The notes under the pieces: generated by a model
Told to the model about the DNA's origin: nothing
Databases searched by the model: none
What the model saw: only the letters and a program-made list of their open reading frames with translations
Assembly (NCBI GenBank): GCA_039029355.1
Contig: JBCCGI010000054.1
Location: 1 to 59,077, forward strand
Source of the DNA: JBCCGI01 sp039029355
GTDB taxonomy: Bacteria > Planctomycetota > UBA1135 > GCA-002686595
DNA length: 59,077 bases
Direction: 5' to 3'
Position numbers and translations under genes: made by a program
Shown here: positions 48,623 to 58,792 of the stretch, in pieces
Layout: each line of letters starts with the position of its first letter
Position numbering within the stretch: the stretch's first letter is position 1

Positions 48623-48630
48623 AGGGTAGC
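48623..48630 (-). promoter_or_regulatory. GCTACCCT -10 element, near-leaderless arrangement
   Basis: On the minus strand TACCCT, preceded by GC, ends eight bases before the ATG at 48614. The spacer CTTGGCTC has no Shine-Dalgarno. Confidence 0.5.
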
Positions 48631-48793
48631 GCGTCCCCCCGCCGTCTGGATAATGAACGCGGCAGGCGGCGCCGCGCGCGGGCGCCGGTTTCCGAGGCGA
48701 ACCCGGTTTGGGTCTTTCGAAAACTCGGGAACAAGAGGAAAACGGAAGCGTCTTTGCGGGTTAGAGGCTCCAACGCGAGGGAGGCGTATCGGA

Positions 48794-49885
<1,092 letters not shown>

Positions 49886-49894
49886 CGGCGCGCC

Positions 49895-50767
49895 ATGTCC
49901 CGCACCATGCAGGGCTACGTCGACTCGCTCGACGTCCTCGACGCGCGGCAGTTCCAGATCGTCGTGCGGCGCCTGGCGGACAGCCTGGGCTACGGCACCG
50001 ACCGCTCGCCGTTCCTCGGCAGCGGGATCGAGTTCGTGCAGTCGCGGCCGTATGAGCCCGGCGACTCCGTGCGCTCGATCGACTGGCGTGTGACCGCGCG
50101 CACCGGGCGCTTCTTCGTCAAGGAGTACGAGTCGCCCAAGCGCATGCCGGTGCACCTCCTGGTCGACACCTCGGCCTCGATGGCCATCTCGTCGACGAAG
50201 GTGTCGAAGTACGCGACGGCGCTCTTCCTCGCCGGCGGCATCGCGCTGGCCTGCCTCGACCGGGTCAGCCCGGTCGGCGTGCTGGCGGGCGGCAGCCGCG
50301 GGCTCCGCATCCGGCCCAGCCTGTCGAAGAGCCAGATCATGGAGTGGCTGCTGATGCTGCGCTCCTACCGCTACGACGAGCCCACGCTGCTGGCGGAGCG
50401 GCTGGCCGAGGCGCTCCCGAGCCTCACGACGCGCGTGCTGGTCGTCGTCATCTCCGATCTGCACGACCCGGATGGGGTCGAAGCGATCGCCCAGCTCGGC
50501 CAGCGCCACGACTGCGCGGTGATCCAGCTCCGCGATCCGGCCGAGCTGGACCTGCGCGGCGCGGGCTTGATGCGCGCGCGCGAGGCCGAGACCGGGCGCG
50601 AGTTCTGGACCCACGGACGGCGCGAGCACCTCGACCAGGAGTCGGTCGAGCGGCGCCTCCGCCGGGCCGGGGTCGACCACCTGGTGCTGCGGACCGACCG
50701 CAAGTACGTCCACCAGGTGCGCCACTTCTTCGCTTCGCGCGGTCTCTTGGGAAGGGGGGCGCGCTGA
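49895..50767 (+). CDS. DUF58-domain protein
   Basis: A 290-residue protein with the DUF58 signature (SRPYEPGDSVRSIDWRVTAR near residues 50-70). It then has a VWA-like core in which LLVDTSASM supplies a D-x-S-x-S metal site, followed by VLVVVISDLHDPDGVEAIAQ. It has no membrane segment, unlike many DUF58 proteins. DUF58 proteins are routine partners of MoxR ATPases. It starts nine bases after the MoxR stop and its stop overlaps the next start (TGATG), so it is translated with its neighbours. Confidence 0.92.
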   Translation: MSRTMQGYVDSLDVLDARQFQIVVRRLADSLGYGTDRSPFLGSGIEFVQSRPYEPGDSVRSIDWRVTARTGRFFVKEYESPKRMPVHLLVDTSASMAISSTKVSKYATALFLAGGIALACLDRVSPVGVLAGGSRGLRIRPSLSKSQIMEWLLMLRSYRYDEPTLLAERLAEALPSLTTRVLVVVISDLHDPDGVEAIAQLGQRHDCAVIQLRDPAELDLRGAGLMRAREAETGREFWTHGRREHLDQESVERRLRRAGVDHLVLRTDRKYVHQVRHFFASRGLLGRGAR

Positions 50768-51624
50768 TGCGGTCGCTGCTCGCTGCGCTCGCCTGCTTGC
50801 TGCTGGCGGCGCTGGCCTTCGCCCGCCCCCAGGAGTCCGAGGCGGCCCGCCGCTCGCCGGTCGGGATCCCGCAGACGCTGCGCGACGTGGTGCTGCCGGG
50901 CCCCGAGCTCGAGGTCGCGCCGTCGGACTTCGCGACGCCGGTCTCGGTGCGCCTGGCGGCCGTGCGACCGCACGGCACCGACTTCCGCTACGACATCGTC
51001 TACTACGGGCTCGACCCGGGTGAGTACGACCTGCGCGACTTCCTACGGCGCAAGACCGGCGCCCCCGCCGACGACCTGCCGCCGCTCTTGGTGACGGTCG
51101 AGTCGGTGCTGCCGCCGGGCCAGGTGCAGCCCAGCCGGCCGACGCGCGCCGACCTCCCCGCCGTGGGCGGCTACCGCACGTGGATCTGGGTGCTGGGCAT
51201 CGGGTGGGTGCTCGGGCTGGCGGCGCTGCTGCGCGCAGGCCGACGCCGCGACGAAGAGACGGGCGGCCCCGAGCGCGGGCCCAGGACCGTCGCCGAGCGG
51301 CTGCGGCCGCTGGTCGAGGCCGCGGTGGCCGGGCGCCTCTCGCGCGAGGAGCACGCGCGGCTGGAGCTCACGCTGATCGCGTTCTGGCGCAAGAAGCGCG
51401 GCCTGGACGGCGTGGGCGCCGCCGAGGCGCTCGCGACGCTGCGCGAGGACGGCGAGGCCGGCCCGTTGCTGCGTCAGCTCGAGGACTGGCTGCACCGCCC
51501 CGCCGCGGGCGGCGAAGGCGAGGGCGTGGACCTCGCCGCGCTGCTCGCGCCCTACCAGAACCTGCCCGCCGACGCGCTGGAGCTCTCCGGCGCCGCGGGC
51601 CCGAGCGGCGGCGGAGGCGCCTAG
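50767..51624 (+). CDS. Exported, single-pass membrane protein of the Bat cluster
   Basis: A 285-residue protein with a signal peptide (SLLAALACLLLAALAFA). A small periplasmic beta domain follows (VSVRLAAVRPHGTDFRYDIV, TVESVLPPGQVQPSRPTRAD). A membrane helix at about residues 138-157 (YRTWIWVLGIGWVLGLAALL) leads to a cytoplasmic helical tail (ARLELTLIAFWRKKRGLDGV). Its place between DUF58 and the first VWA gene is where DUF4381-like or BatD-related genes occur in other Bat clusters, but the domain could not be assigned. It overlaps the DUF58 stop by one base. Confidence 0.75.
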   Translation: MRSLLAALACLLLAALAFARPQESEAARRSPVGIPQTLRDVVLPGPELEVAPSDFATPVSVRLAAVRPHGTDFRYDIVYYGLDPGEYDLRDFLRRKTGAPADDLPPLLVTVESVLPPGQVQPSRPTRADLPAVGGYRTWIWVLGIGWVLGLAALLRAGRRRDEETGGPERGPRTVAERLRPLVEAAVAGRLSREEHARLELTLIAFWRKKRGLDGVGAAEALATLREDGEAGPLLRQLEDWLHRPAAGGEGEGVDLAALLAPYQNLPADALELSGAAGPSGGGGA

Positions 51625-51632
51625 CCGCGCCG

Positions 51633-52586
51633 ATGCAGGCGATCGACGGTCTCCTCCCCTTCCGGCACCCGTTGGTGCTGGCGCTCCTGGTGGTGCCGGC
51701 CGCGCTCCTGATGTGGACCTGGGCGCGGCGCGGAGGCGGTGTGGTGCTGCCCTTCGACCACGCCGCCCGCCGCGGCCCCGAGGACGCGCCGCGCGGCTAC
51801 TGGATCCGCTTCTTCGTCTTCCTGGGCGAGGCGCTGCCGGCGCTGCTCCTGGCGCTCGTCGTGCTGATCCTCGCCGGGCCCCAGCGCTGGGACGAGCCGC
51901 GCACCAAGCGCGTGCTGACGAACATCGAGTTCTGCGTCGACGTATCCGGCAGCATGTCCGCCGCGTTCGGCGAGGGCGACCGCTACGACGCCTCGATGGA
52001 GGCGATCAACGACTTCCTCGACTACCGCGACGGCGACGCCTTCGGGCTGACGTTCTTCGGCAACTCGGTGCTGCACTGGGTGCCGCTCACGACCGACGTG
52101 TCGGCCTTCCGCTGCGCTCCGCCTTTCATGAAGCCGCGCAACCTGCCGAACTGGTTCAACGGCACCGAGATCGGCAAGGCGCTGCTCGCCTGCCGGCGCG
52201 TGCTCGTGAGCCGCGAGGAGGGCGACCGCATGATCATCCTCGTGTCGGACGGGCGCAGCTTCGACCTGAGCGGCGACCGCGACCGCGAGATCGCGCGCAC
52301 GCTGCTGGGCGACGGCATCACCGTCTACGGCGTGCATGTCGCCGACACCGAGGTGCCCGAGGAGATCGTGAACATCACCAGCCTGACCGGCGGCGAGGTG
52401 TTCAACCCGGGCGACCCCGACGCGCTGGCGCGGGTGTTCCAGCGCATCGACGAGATGCAGGAGACGCGCCTGGAGAAGACCCGCGCCGAGGCGATCGACG
52501 ACTACGAGACCTGGTGCGTGCTGGGGCTGTGCCTCCTGGGCGCCTCGGCGCTGGGCCTGTTCGGATTGAGGTACACGCCGTGGTAA
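51633..52586 (+). CDS. VWA-domain membrane protein, BatA-like
   Basis: A 317-residue protein with two N-terminal membrane helices (about 11-30 and 62-81). A von Willebrand A domain follows with an intact metal-ion site D103-V-S105-G-S107 (VDVSGSMS) and the later T/D residues (GTEIGKAL, LVSDGRSFD). A C-terminal membrane helix near 300-312 completes the BatA layout. The region PFMKPRNLPNWFNGTE in the middle is longer than in typical BatA. Start ATG 51633 lies eight bases after the previous stop, and its own stop overlaps the next GTG start by seven bases. It is expected to be a MoxR client at the envelope. Confidence 0.9.
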   Translation: MQAIDGLLPFRHPLVLALLVVPAALLMWTWARRGGGVVLPFDHAARRGPEDAPRGYWIRFFVFLGEALPALLLALVVLILAGPQRWDEPRTKRVLTNIEFCVDVSGSMSAAFGEGDRYDASMEAINDFLDYRDGDAFGLTFFGNSVLHWVPLTTDVSAFRCAPPFMKPRNLPNWFNGTEIGKALLACRRVLVSREEGDRMIILVSDGRSFDLSGDRDREIARTLLGDGITVYGVHVADTEVPEEIVNITSLTGGEVFNPGDPDALARVFQRIDEMQETRLEKTRAEAIDDYETWCVLGLCLLGASALGLFGLRYTPW

Positions 52587-53626
52587 CCGAGGACCTGCTC
52601 GCCATCGGCGCGGCCGGTGCGGCCGCCCTGCTGGTCCTAGGCGCCGAGGCGCTGCACGCGCGCCGCGTGCGGCGCGTGGCCGCGCTCGTCTTCGGACCGA
52701 GCCGGCGGCCGGCCGGCTGGGCCCGGACCGCGCCCCTGCTGCGCACCGCGGCCGCGGCGGCGCTGGCCTGGGGGCTGTGCACGCTCTTCTACATCACGCC
52801 CAAGACGCACACGGCCAGCGGCGACGAGCTGCTGCGCGACAGCGAGTACCGCCACGTGCTGCTGGTGCTCGACGTGTCCCCCAGCATGCGCCTCGAGGAC
52901 GCCGGGCCGAGCGCGATCCAAAGCCGCATGCAGCGCGCGCGCGACGTGATGGACTCCTTCTTCGACCGCGTGCCGCTGGAGCAGTACCGCATCTCGGTCG
53001 TGGCGGTCTACAACGGCGCCAAGGCGGTCGTCGAGGACACGACCGACGTCGAGGTCGTGCGCAACATCCTCGGCGACCTGCCGATGCACTACGCCTTCCC
53101 GAGCGGCAAGACCAAGCTGCTCGACGGCCTCGAGGCGGCGGCCAAGCTGGCACGGCCCTGGAATCCCCGCAGCACGATCCTGGTGCTGGTATCCGACGGC
53201 GACACCGTGCCCGCCCAGGGCATGCCGAAGATGCCGGCCTCGATCGACGAGGTGCTGGTGGTCGGGGTCGGCGATCCTGTCAGCGGAAAGTTCATCGACG
53301 GTAAACAGTCCCGGCAGGACGTCTCCACGCTGCGCCAGATCGCGACGCGGCTCGGAGGAAGCTTCCACAACGGGAATGAACGGCACCTGAGCTCGTCCCT
53401 GATCGGGGACCTGACCGACCTGGGCGACGGCGGCCTGCTGGAGCGCCTCTCGCGGCGCGAATACGCGCTCCTGTGCTGCGGCCTGGGCGCGGGGCTCTTG
53501 GCGCTGCTGCCGCTGGCGCTGCACCTCTTCGGCACGCGCTGGCGTCCGGGCCGGGCCCCCGCCCCCCGCCGTGGGGGCGCGGGAGAGCGGTCCCGCCAGG
53601 GAAGGAACGAGCTTGCGGTAAACTGA
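52580..53626 (+). CDS. VWA-domain membrane protein, BatB-like
   Basis: A 348-residue second VWA protein. It has N-terminal membrane helices (about 6-24 and 54-73) and a metal site D98-V-S100-P-S102 (LDVSPSMRLED). ILVLVSDGDTVPAQGMPKMP and VVGVGDPVSGKF complete the Rossmann-like VWA fold. A final membrane helix near 308-326 is followed by a basic Arg-rich tail. The GTG at 52580 overlaps the BatA-like stop, implying coupled translation. Pairing of two VWA proteins with MoxR and DUF58 matches Bat (Bacteroides aerotolerance) type clusters, whose exact biochemical role is unsettled. Confidence 0.9.
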   Translation: MVTEDLLAIGAAGAAALLVLGAEALHARRVRRVAALVFGPSRRPAGWARTAPLLRTAAAAALAWGLCTLFYITPKTHTASGDELLRDSEYRHVLLVLDVSPSMRLEDAGPSAIQSRMQRARDVMDSFFDRVPLEQYRISVVAVYNGAKAVVEDTTDVEVVRNILGDLPMHYAFPSGKTKLLDGLEAAAKLARPWNPRSTILVLVSDGDTVPAQGMPKMPASIDEVLVVGVGDPVSGKFIDGKQSRQDVSTLRQIATRLGGSFHNGNERHLSSSLIGDLTDLGDGGLLERLSRREYALLCCGLGAGLLALLPLALHLFGTRWRPGRAPAPRRGGAGERSRQGRNELAVN

Positions 53627-53690
53627 GTCAAGGCGGACGATAAGAGCCTCGAAGAAGAGGCTTCCGCGTCAACCCAAGTCAGGGATCGAG

Positions 53691-54326
53691 ATGAGGACCT
53701 ACGTTCTGAGCATGTGGCTTTTGCTGCCGATCGGCGCCGGCGCCTATCACCTGGGCCCGGGGCAGGACCGGCTCCTGTTGGACGACGCGGGCAAGCTGCT
53801 CGCGCGCGCCGACGAGCACGCGGCCCGCGCCGCTGAGCTCGCCGCCTCCGAGGGCGACGAGCAGGCGAAGAGCGAGTGGACGCTCGCCGAGGAGGCCTAC
53901 GAAGAGGCGCTCGGCCTGCTGCCCCACGACCAGGTCGCGACCCTGCGGCGCGTGCGCCTCGAGCGCTCGAAGTGCCGGATGTTCCTCAGCGAGCTGCCCG
54001 AGGCGAACGCCGATCTCGTCACGCTGGTCGACGAGATGACGGCGGACCCCGCGGCCGACGCCGAGGTGCTGGACGGGGCGCGCGACGCCCTCGCCAACTC
54101 GAACTACTACATGACCTGGCTCATGCGCCTCGAGGGCGCCGGCCGGGACGAGTGGGAACCGCGCATCGAAGCCTCGCGGCAGACCTACAAGCTGCTCGCC
54201 GAGCAGGCCGCCGAGGCCGGCGACGAGGACGCCGTGCGCGAGCACCGCGAAGACCTCGAGTCCGCCATTCGCCTGGCGCGCATGGACCTGACCGAGCTCC
54301 AGGGCCTCCCGCTCCCCAGCCAATGA
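53691..54326 (+). CDS. Exported or anchored helical (TPR-like) protein of the Bat cluster
   Basis: A 211-residue, almost all-helical protein. A hydrophobic N-terminus (YVLSMWLLLPIGAGAYHLG) serves as signal or anchor. Helical pairs follow: AGKLLARADEHAARAAELAA, EWTLAEEAYEEALGLLPHDQ, and a C-terminal helix DAVREHREDLESAIRLARMD. BatC/BatE-type TPR proteins occupy this place in Bat clusters of other bacteria, so a scaffold role is plausible. The ATG is preceded by AGGGA. TAAACT at 53618-53623 inside the end of the previous gene could be an internal -10. An 8-bp hairpin with a TACG loop lies downstream. Confidence 0.78.
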   Translation: MRTYVLSMWLLLPIGAGAYHLGPGQDRLLLDDAGKLLARADEHAARAAELAASEGDEQAKSEWTLAEEAYEEALGLLPHDQVATLRRVRLERSKCRMFLSELPEANADLVTLVDEMTADPAADAEVLDGARDALANSNYYMTWLMRLEGAGRDEWEPRIEASRQTYKLLAEQAAEAGDEDAVREHREDLESAIRLARMDLTELQGLPLPSQ

Positions 54327-54549
54327 CGCGGCTGTGGTAGCGGCCGCGGTCGCGGCAGCAGAGGTTCGAAGTCCAACGGTCAGAAGCCCGACGACGCGCG
54401 CGGCGCGAGCTCCGGCCCCCCGCCGGACGGCACGGGTTCCTGAGGCTTCCACGGCCTTCACCGCACGGACAAGCGTTGGCAGCGCGCCGCTACGGCGGCG
54501 CGGCTTGGATGGCATTTAACTCATCGCCCAGGACCTGGAAGGAGTCGCG
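54327..54549. other. Intergenic region with no gene
   Basis: It contains the hairpin at 54483-54502 and, close to the next gene, TTTAACTC (54515-54522) as a possible -10 and GGAAGGAG as the Shine-Dalgarno of the 54550 gene. Nothing else was recognised. Confidence 0.5.
54483..54502. terminator. 8-bp hairpin closed by a TACG (UNCG-type) tetraloop
   Basis: CGCGCCGC (54483-54490) and GCGGCGCG (54495-54502) pair perfectly around TACG. As RNA this is a C(UACG)G tetraloop, an unusually stable type. It lies 157 bases after the previous stop and 48 before the next start, so it may be a terminator or a leader structure. Confidence 0.5.
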
Positions 54550-57500
54550 ATGAAGCGCGCTCTCGTATCGGCTATCGGAACCCTGGCGCTCTCGACGACG
54601 GCGCTGACGCAGGAATTCATCGAGCTGCCCGAAGGCTTCGTGATCCACACGGGTGAGATCGAAGTCGCCGGCGCTCCCTCCGCCGACGGGGAGGAAGCGG
54701 AGGCCTCGGACGCGGCCAACGAGGAGCGCGTCAAGCTCCTCAAGAAGCTGAAGTTCGACCGGCGCCCGTCGGCCATCCTCAAGGCCTGGGCCACGCCGCC
54801 CGAGCCCGAGGAGGAGGAAGAGCCGGAAAAAGGCGAGGGCGAGCCCTCCGCGGAAGCCGAAGAGGGCGCCGAGGCGCTGGCGACCGAGGAGGAGGCCGCG
54901 GTCGCGGAGGGCGAAGAGCCGGCCGCGGAGGAAGCCGAGGCCGAGGAGCCCGCCGAGGACCAAGAGGGCGAAGAGGGCGAAGAGCCGCCCGCCGAGGAGA
55001 AGACCCCCGAGGAGCTCGAGGAGGAGGAAGAGGCCGCGAAGAAGGCGGCCAAGGAGGCCAAGAAGGCCGCGGAGAAGGCGGCCAAGGAGGCCGAAAAGGC
55101 CGCCGAGAAGGCGCGCGAGGAAGCCGAGAAGAAGGCCCTCGAAGCCGAGATGGAGGCCTTCCAGCGCAACGTCACGCTCGGCGACTGGGAGGCCGTGCGC
55201 ACCTACGTGACGGGACTCGAAGAGTCCGAGGCCAAGATCGCGTACGAGCAGCTCCTCAAGTCGCTCGTCGAGGGCTACGAGAAGCCGTCGGGCCGCTTTT
55301 CGGCCTACGCCGAGAAGAACTTCTTCGCTCCCCCGGACATCGTGGGCATCGCCGCGGCCGCGCCGTACGAGCTCGCGGTCAAGGATCTGACCAGCCTGGG
55401 CACGCTGCTGCGCCAGTGCGTCGACGCCGGCAGCCTGGTCGAGCGCTCGCTCGAGCGCTTCGAGGAGTCCCTCGCCGCGGACGACTTCCCCCTGGAGCGA
55501 CAGCAGATCGCGCGCGTCGTGATCGACGCCGGCTTCCCGGTCGAGGCGGGCCAGTTCCTGCCCGAGCCCGAGGAGGCCGCCGAGGACCGCGAGGTGCTCA
55601 ACCTGCTCGCGCGCCACTACCTCGCCACGCACGCGAAGGAGAAGGACGTCTCGTACCTCGAGCGCGCCTGGGAGGTCACCCAGACCGCGCTGGCCGACGG
55701 CGAGATCGAGCAGGAGGACAAGGACGAGGCGCTGAAGCGCGCCGTGTCGATCGCGCCGAAGATCCGCGAGGAGCTCGGCCAGGAGTGGCTCGACGAGAGC
55801 TTCACCGCGCGCCCCGAGCGCGGCATGGAGATCCTGGTCGTCATCGGCTCGGCGACGGCCAACAACATGAAGGACCAGGCGCGCAACGCCGACGAGCGCT
55901 TCGCCAGCCTGGAGCTGCAGACGACCGCCGCCAACGCGCTGCTGGCGGCGGCGCCCGAGCTGGCGGGCGAGTGGGCCGGCGCGCTGACGCTGCTCGCGAC
56001 CAACTGGCTGCGCGAGGCCGGCTACACCTACCAGCACGACTCCTCGACCTCGCGCGGCCCGAACATGCAGCGCGACGTCTACGGCAACATCTTCTACTAC
56101 AGCAGCTACAACAGCCGCTCGTACAACAGCAACATGCCGGTCCCGATCTCGACCGACAAGATGCTGGACATCAAGCCGGTGGACGCGTGGCTGGGCCTGG
56201 TGGACGACGGGCTGACGCCCAAGATCGCGATGGTGGTGGCGCAGCTCCTGCTCAAGGTGAAGGAGGAGACCGAGGCCTTCCCCTACATCGAGCGCCTCGC
56301 GCTCGAGCGGCCGGACCGCGCCAAGGAGCTGGTCGAGGAGTTCCTGCGCGTGTGGGCCGAGAACCACAACCCGAACTCCGAGAACAGCCGCACCGACTCG
56401 TACATGTTCATCTACGGGTTCGAGCAGCGCGCCAACGCGATCCCGCTGACGCGCTCCAAGCAGGAGCGCAACCTGGTGGACCTCGCCGGCTGGATCGAGC
56501 GCATCAACGCGCTGCCGATCGAGGACGTCGACGAGGACCTGGTGGCGCGCGCCTTCACCTCCGCCCACAGCACCGCCGAGGTCTACAAGATCGAGACCAT
56601 CGAGAACGTCTTCGGCGCGCTCGACAAGCTCGGACCCAAGACCCTGGCCCAGCTGGTGCAGAGGATGCGCACCAACCTGGTGGGCGTGTGGCGCGAGCCC
56701 TCGGTGCAGAAGGAGAAGAAGACCGGGCGCCGCAAGAAGGACATCCAGAACGAGGTCCAGCGCGGCTACGAGGTCGCGGCCGAGGTGTGCGCCCAGGCGC
56801 TCGAGGACCACCCCGACGACTGGGGGCTCCTGCTCGCCCAGGCCTCGGTGCGCCACGACGAGAACAACTACGCCCAGGAGGTCGAGAAGTCGACCGAGTT
56901 CGCGGGGCGCCGCGAGGAGGCCTTCCTCGACTTCCAGCTCGCCGCCGAGGCCTACATCGAGACCGCAGCCGAGCTCGACGAGGACGAGGAGACCGCGGAG
57001 CCCTTCCTCACCTGGTTCTACGCCAGTCTCGGCGCCTGCGACCTGAACGCGATCGACGAGGAGATGCAGCCCGTGCAGGGGCAGATCGCGCTGATCAAGG
57101 AGGCCCTGGAGCAGCTGCCGCCCGAGGCCGCCGACCGCCACATGGCCAGCTTCGCCAACTCGCTCTTCACGCGCATGAGCAACGTGAACCCGGCGGTGAA
57201 GTTCCGCTACGTGCGCGCCGGTCTCGAGATCGTGGGCGAGCACGAGCGCGCGCGTGAGGCGCTCGACATCTACGAGTACTACCGCGACCTCGTCACCGAG
57301 ATCCGGCTGGAGACGCGCGTCGACGGCGGCGATCACGTCGGCCACGAGGCGCCCTTCGGGCTCTTCGTCGACATCCGCCACACGCGCGAGATCGAGCGTG
57401 AGGCGGGCGGCTTCTCGAAGTACCTGATCAACCAGAACAACCAGGCCTTCGGGTGGAACTACGGCCGCCCCACCGAGAACTACCGCGACAAGTTCGAGGA

Positions 57501-58482
57501 GGTGGCACGCGAGGCGCTCGACGAGCAGTTCGAGATCCTCTCGATCACCTTCAACCACCCCGATGCGCACTCGCGCGCGGTCGAGGAGTACGGCTGGCGG
57601 GTCACGCCCTACGCCTACCTGCTCCTCCAGCCGCGCGGGCCCGAGGTCGACCGCGTCCCGCCGCTGCGGCTGGACCTCGACTTCCTCGACACCAGCGGCT
57701 ACGCGGTGCTGCCGATCGAGTCGTCGCCGCTCGCGATCGACGCGACGGCCGTCGAGCGCCCCGAGCGGCCGTTCCGCGACCTGGAGCTCGTGCAGACCCT
57801 CGACGAGCGCCAGGCCGGCGAGGGCAAGCTGGTGCTGGAGATCAAGGCGCGCGCGCTGGGCCTCGTGCCCGACCTGGACGAGATCCTCGACCTCGCCCCC
57901 GCCGGCTTCGAGATCGAGTCGACCGACGACCAGGGCGTCTCGGTCATGAAGTTCGACGAGGAGGGCGACGACATCCAGGTGCAGTCCGAGCGCCTGTGGA
58001 TGATCGCGATGCGCGGCGAGGAGGGTCTGGAGCAGCTCCCCGAGGAGTTCCGCTTCGGCGCGGCCAGGGTCGAGACGGCCGAGATGGACTACCAGCGCTT
58101 CGTGGACGCCGACCTGGAGAGCGTGGAGCCGGTGGTCGCGCTAGAGGCGAGCTACGGTGAGCGCGGCGTCTCGTCGCTGGTGGGCGCGCTGGTCGCCGGC
58201 GCGGCGCTGGTCGGGCTGGTGGTGGCGCTGGTTCTCTTCGGGCGCCGCGGAGGCGGGTCGGAGCGCTCCTACGAGCGCTTCCGGATGCCCGAGCCGGTCT
58301 CGCCCTTCACGGTGCTGGGGCTGCTGCGCCGCATCGAGTCCGAGAACGGCGTGACCGACGCCCAGCGCAACGAGCTGGCGTCCCAGATCCACCGCCTCGA
58401 GGGCTACTACTTCGAAGGCGGCCAGGAGGAGGTCCCGGACCTCGAGGCCATCGCGGCCAGCTGGGTGCAGCGCGCGCGCTGA
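54550..58482 (+). CDS. 1310-residue acidic exported protein with C-terminal membrane anchor
   Basis: It has a signal peptide (RALVSAIGTLALSTTALTQ). Residues about 45-205 are extremely Glu/Ala/Lys-rich: an acidic stretch (PEPEEEEEPEKGEGEPSAEA), then a heptad-like helix (KKAAKEAKKAAEKAAKEAEK) that should form a long single helix or coiled coil. Residues 205-1000 are globular, mostly helical. An aromatic/Asn-rich insert (GNIFYYSSYNSRSYNSNMPV) lies near 520-540. Residues 1000-1210 are beta-rich. One membrane helix (about 1215-1240) is followed by a short cytoplasmic domain (VLGLLRRIESENGVTDAQRN). It closes the Bat cluster on the same strand. No family is recognised; it may be the large envelope client or scaffold of the VWA pair. 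Confidence 0.85.
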   Translation: MKRALVSAIGTLALSTTALTQEFIELPEGFVIHTGEIEVAGAPSADGEEAEASDAANEERVKLLKKLKFDRRPSAILKAWATPPEPEEEEEPEKGEGEPSAEAEEGAEALATEEEAAVAEGEEPAAEEAEAEEPAEDQEGEEGEEPPAEEKTPEELEEEEEAAKKAAKEAKKAAEKAAKEAEKAAEKAREEAEKKALEAEMEAFQRNVTLGDWEAVRTYVTGLEESEAKIAYEQLLKSLVEGYEKPSGRFSAYAEKNFFAPPDIVGIAAAAPYELAVKDLTSLGTLLRQCVDAGSLVERSLERFEESLAADDFPLERQQIARVVIDAGFPVEAGQFLPEPEEAAEDREVLNLLARHYLATHAKEKDVSYLERAWEVTQTALADGEIEQEDKDEALKRAVSIAPKIREELGQEWLDESFTARPERGMEILVVIGSATANNMKDQARNADERFASLELQTTAANALLAAAPELAGEWAGALTLLATNWLREAGYTYQHDSSTSRGPNMQRDVYGNIFYYSSYNSRSYNSNMPVPISTDKMLDIKPVDAWLGLVDDGLTPKIAMVVAQLLLKVKEETEAFPYIERLALERPDRAKELVEEFLRVWAENHNPNSENSRTDSYMFIYGFEQRANAIPLTRSKQERNLVDLAGWIERINALPIEDVDEDLVARAFTSAHSTAEVYKIETIENVFGALDKLGPKTLAQLVQRMRTNLVGVWREPSVQKEKKTGRRKKDIQNEVQRGYEVAAEVCAQALEDHPDDWGLLLAQASVRHDENNYAQEVEKSTEFAGRREEAFLDFQLAAEAYIETAAELDEDEETAEPFLTWFYASLGACDLNAIDEEMQPVQGQIALIKEALEQLPPEAADRHMASFANSLFTRMSNVNPAVKFRYVRAGLEIVGEHERAREALDIYEYYRDLVTEIRLETRVDGGDHVGHEAPFGLFVDIRHTREIEREAGGFSKYLINQNNQAFGWNYGRPTENYRDKFEEVAREALDEQFEILSITFNHPDAHSRAVEEYGWRVTPYAYLLLQPRGPEVDRVPPLRLDLDFLDTSGYAVLPIESSPLAIDATAVERPERPFRDLELVQTLDERQAGEGKLVLEIKARALGLVPDLDEILDLAPAGFEIESTDDQGVSVMKFDEEGDDIQVQSERLWMIAMRGEEGLEQLPEEFRFGAARVETAEMDYQRFVDADLESVEPVVALEASYGERGVSSLVGALVAGAALVGLVVALVLFGRRGGGSERSYERFRMPEPVSPFTVLGLLRRIESENGVTDAQRNELASQIHRLEGYYFEGGQEEVPDLEAIAASWVQRAR

Positions 58483-58489
58483 CGCCTCC

Positions 58490-58514
58490 CCGCGGGGCGC
58501 CCCGCGCCCCGCGG
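58490..58514 (+). terminator. 10-bp hairpin terminator of the Bat cluster
   Basis: CCGCGGGGCG (58490-58499) pairs perfectly with CGCCCCGCGG (58505-58514) around a five-base loop, starting eight bases after the stop at 58482. Confidence 0.6.
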
Positions 58515-58792
58515 CCAAGCGCACCGCATACACTTCCGTCACCGGGCCGAGACGGGCGGTGCAGGATTCTCCCGAGCGCCCCCAAGAAGCCCGGGTTTCC
58601 GCGCCCATCCGGGTGGCGCTCGCTCTACCGTGGTGGGCTGGTGACCCGGGTCTCAGCCGGTGTTCTGGCTTCCATTTGCGGAGTCTTTGAGGTCACCCCC
58701 ACGGCCCCCACGCTCTCCCTCACTTGCGGACGCGGGCGGACGCGGCGAACTCCTCTCCAGGACGTGACGTGAAGCCAGCAGGAGAACCCAAG
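58515..58792. other. Intergenic region before the last gene
   Basis: No gene is seen between the terminator and the ATG at 58793. TTGCGG occurs twice (58676-58681 and 58724-58729), but no matching -10 box at normal spacing was found. AGGAGAACCCAAG just before the ATG is the ribosome site. Confidence 0.45.
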
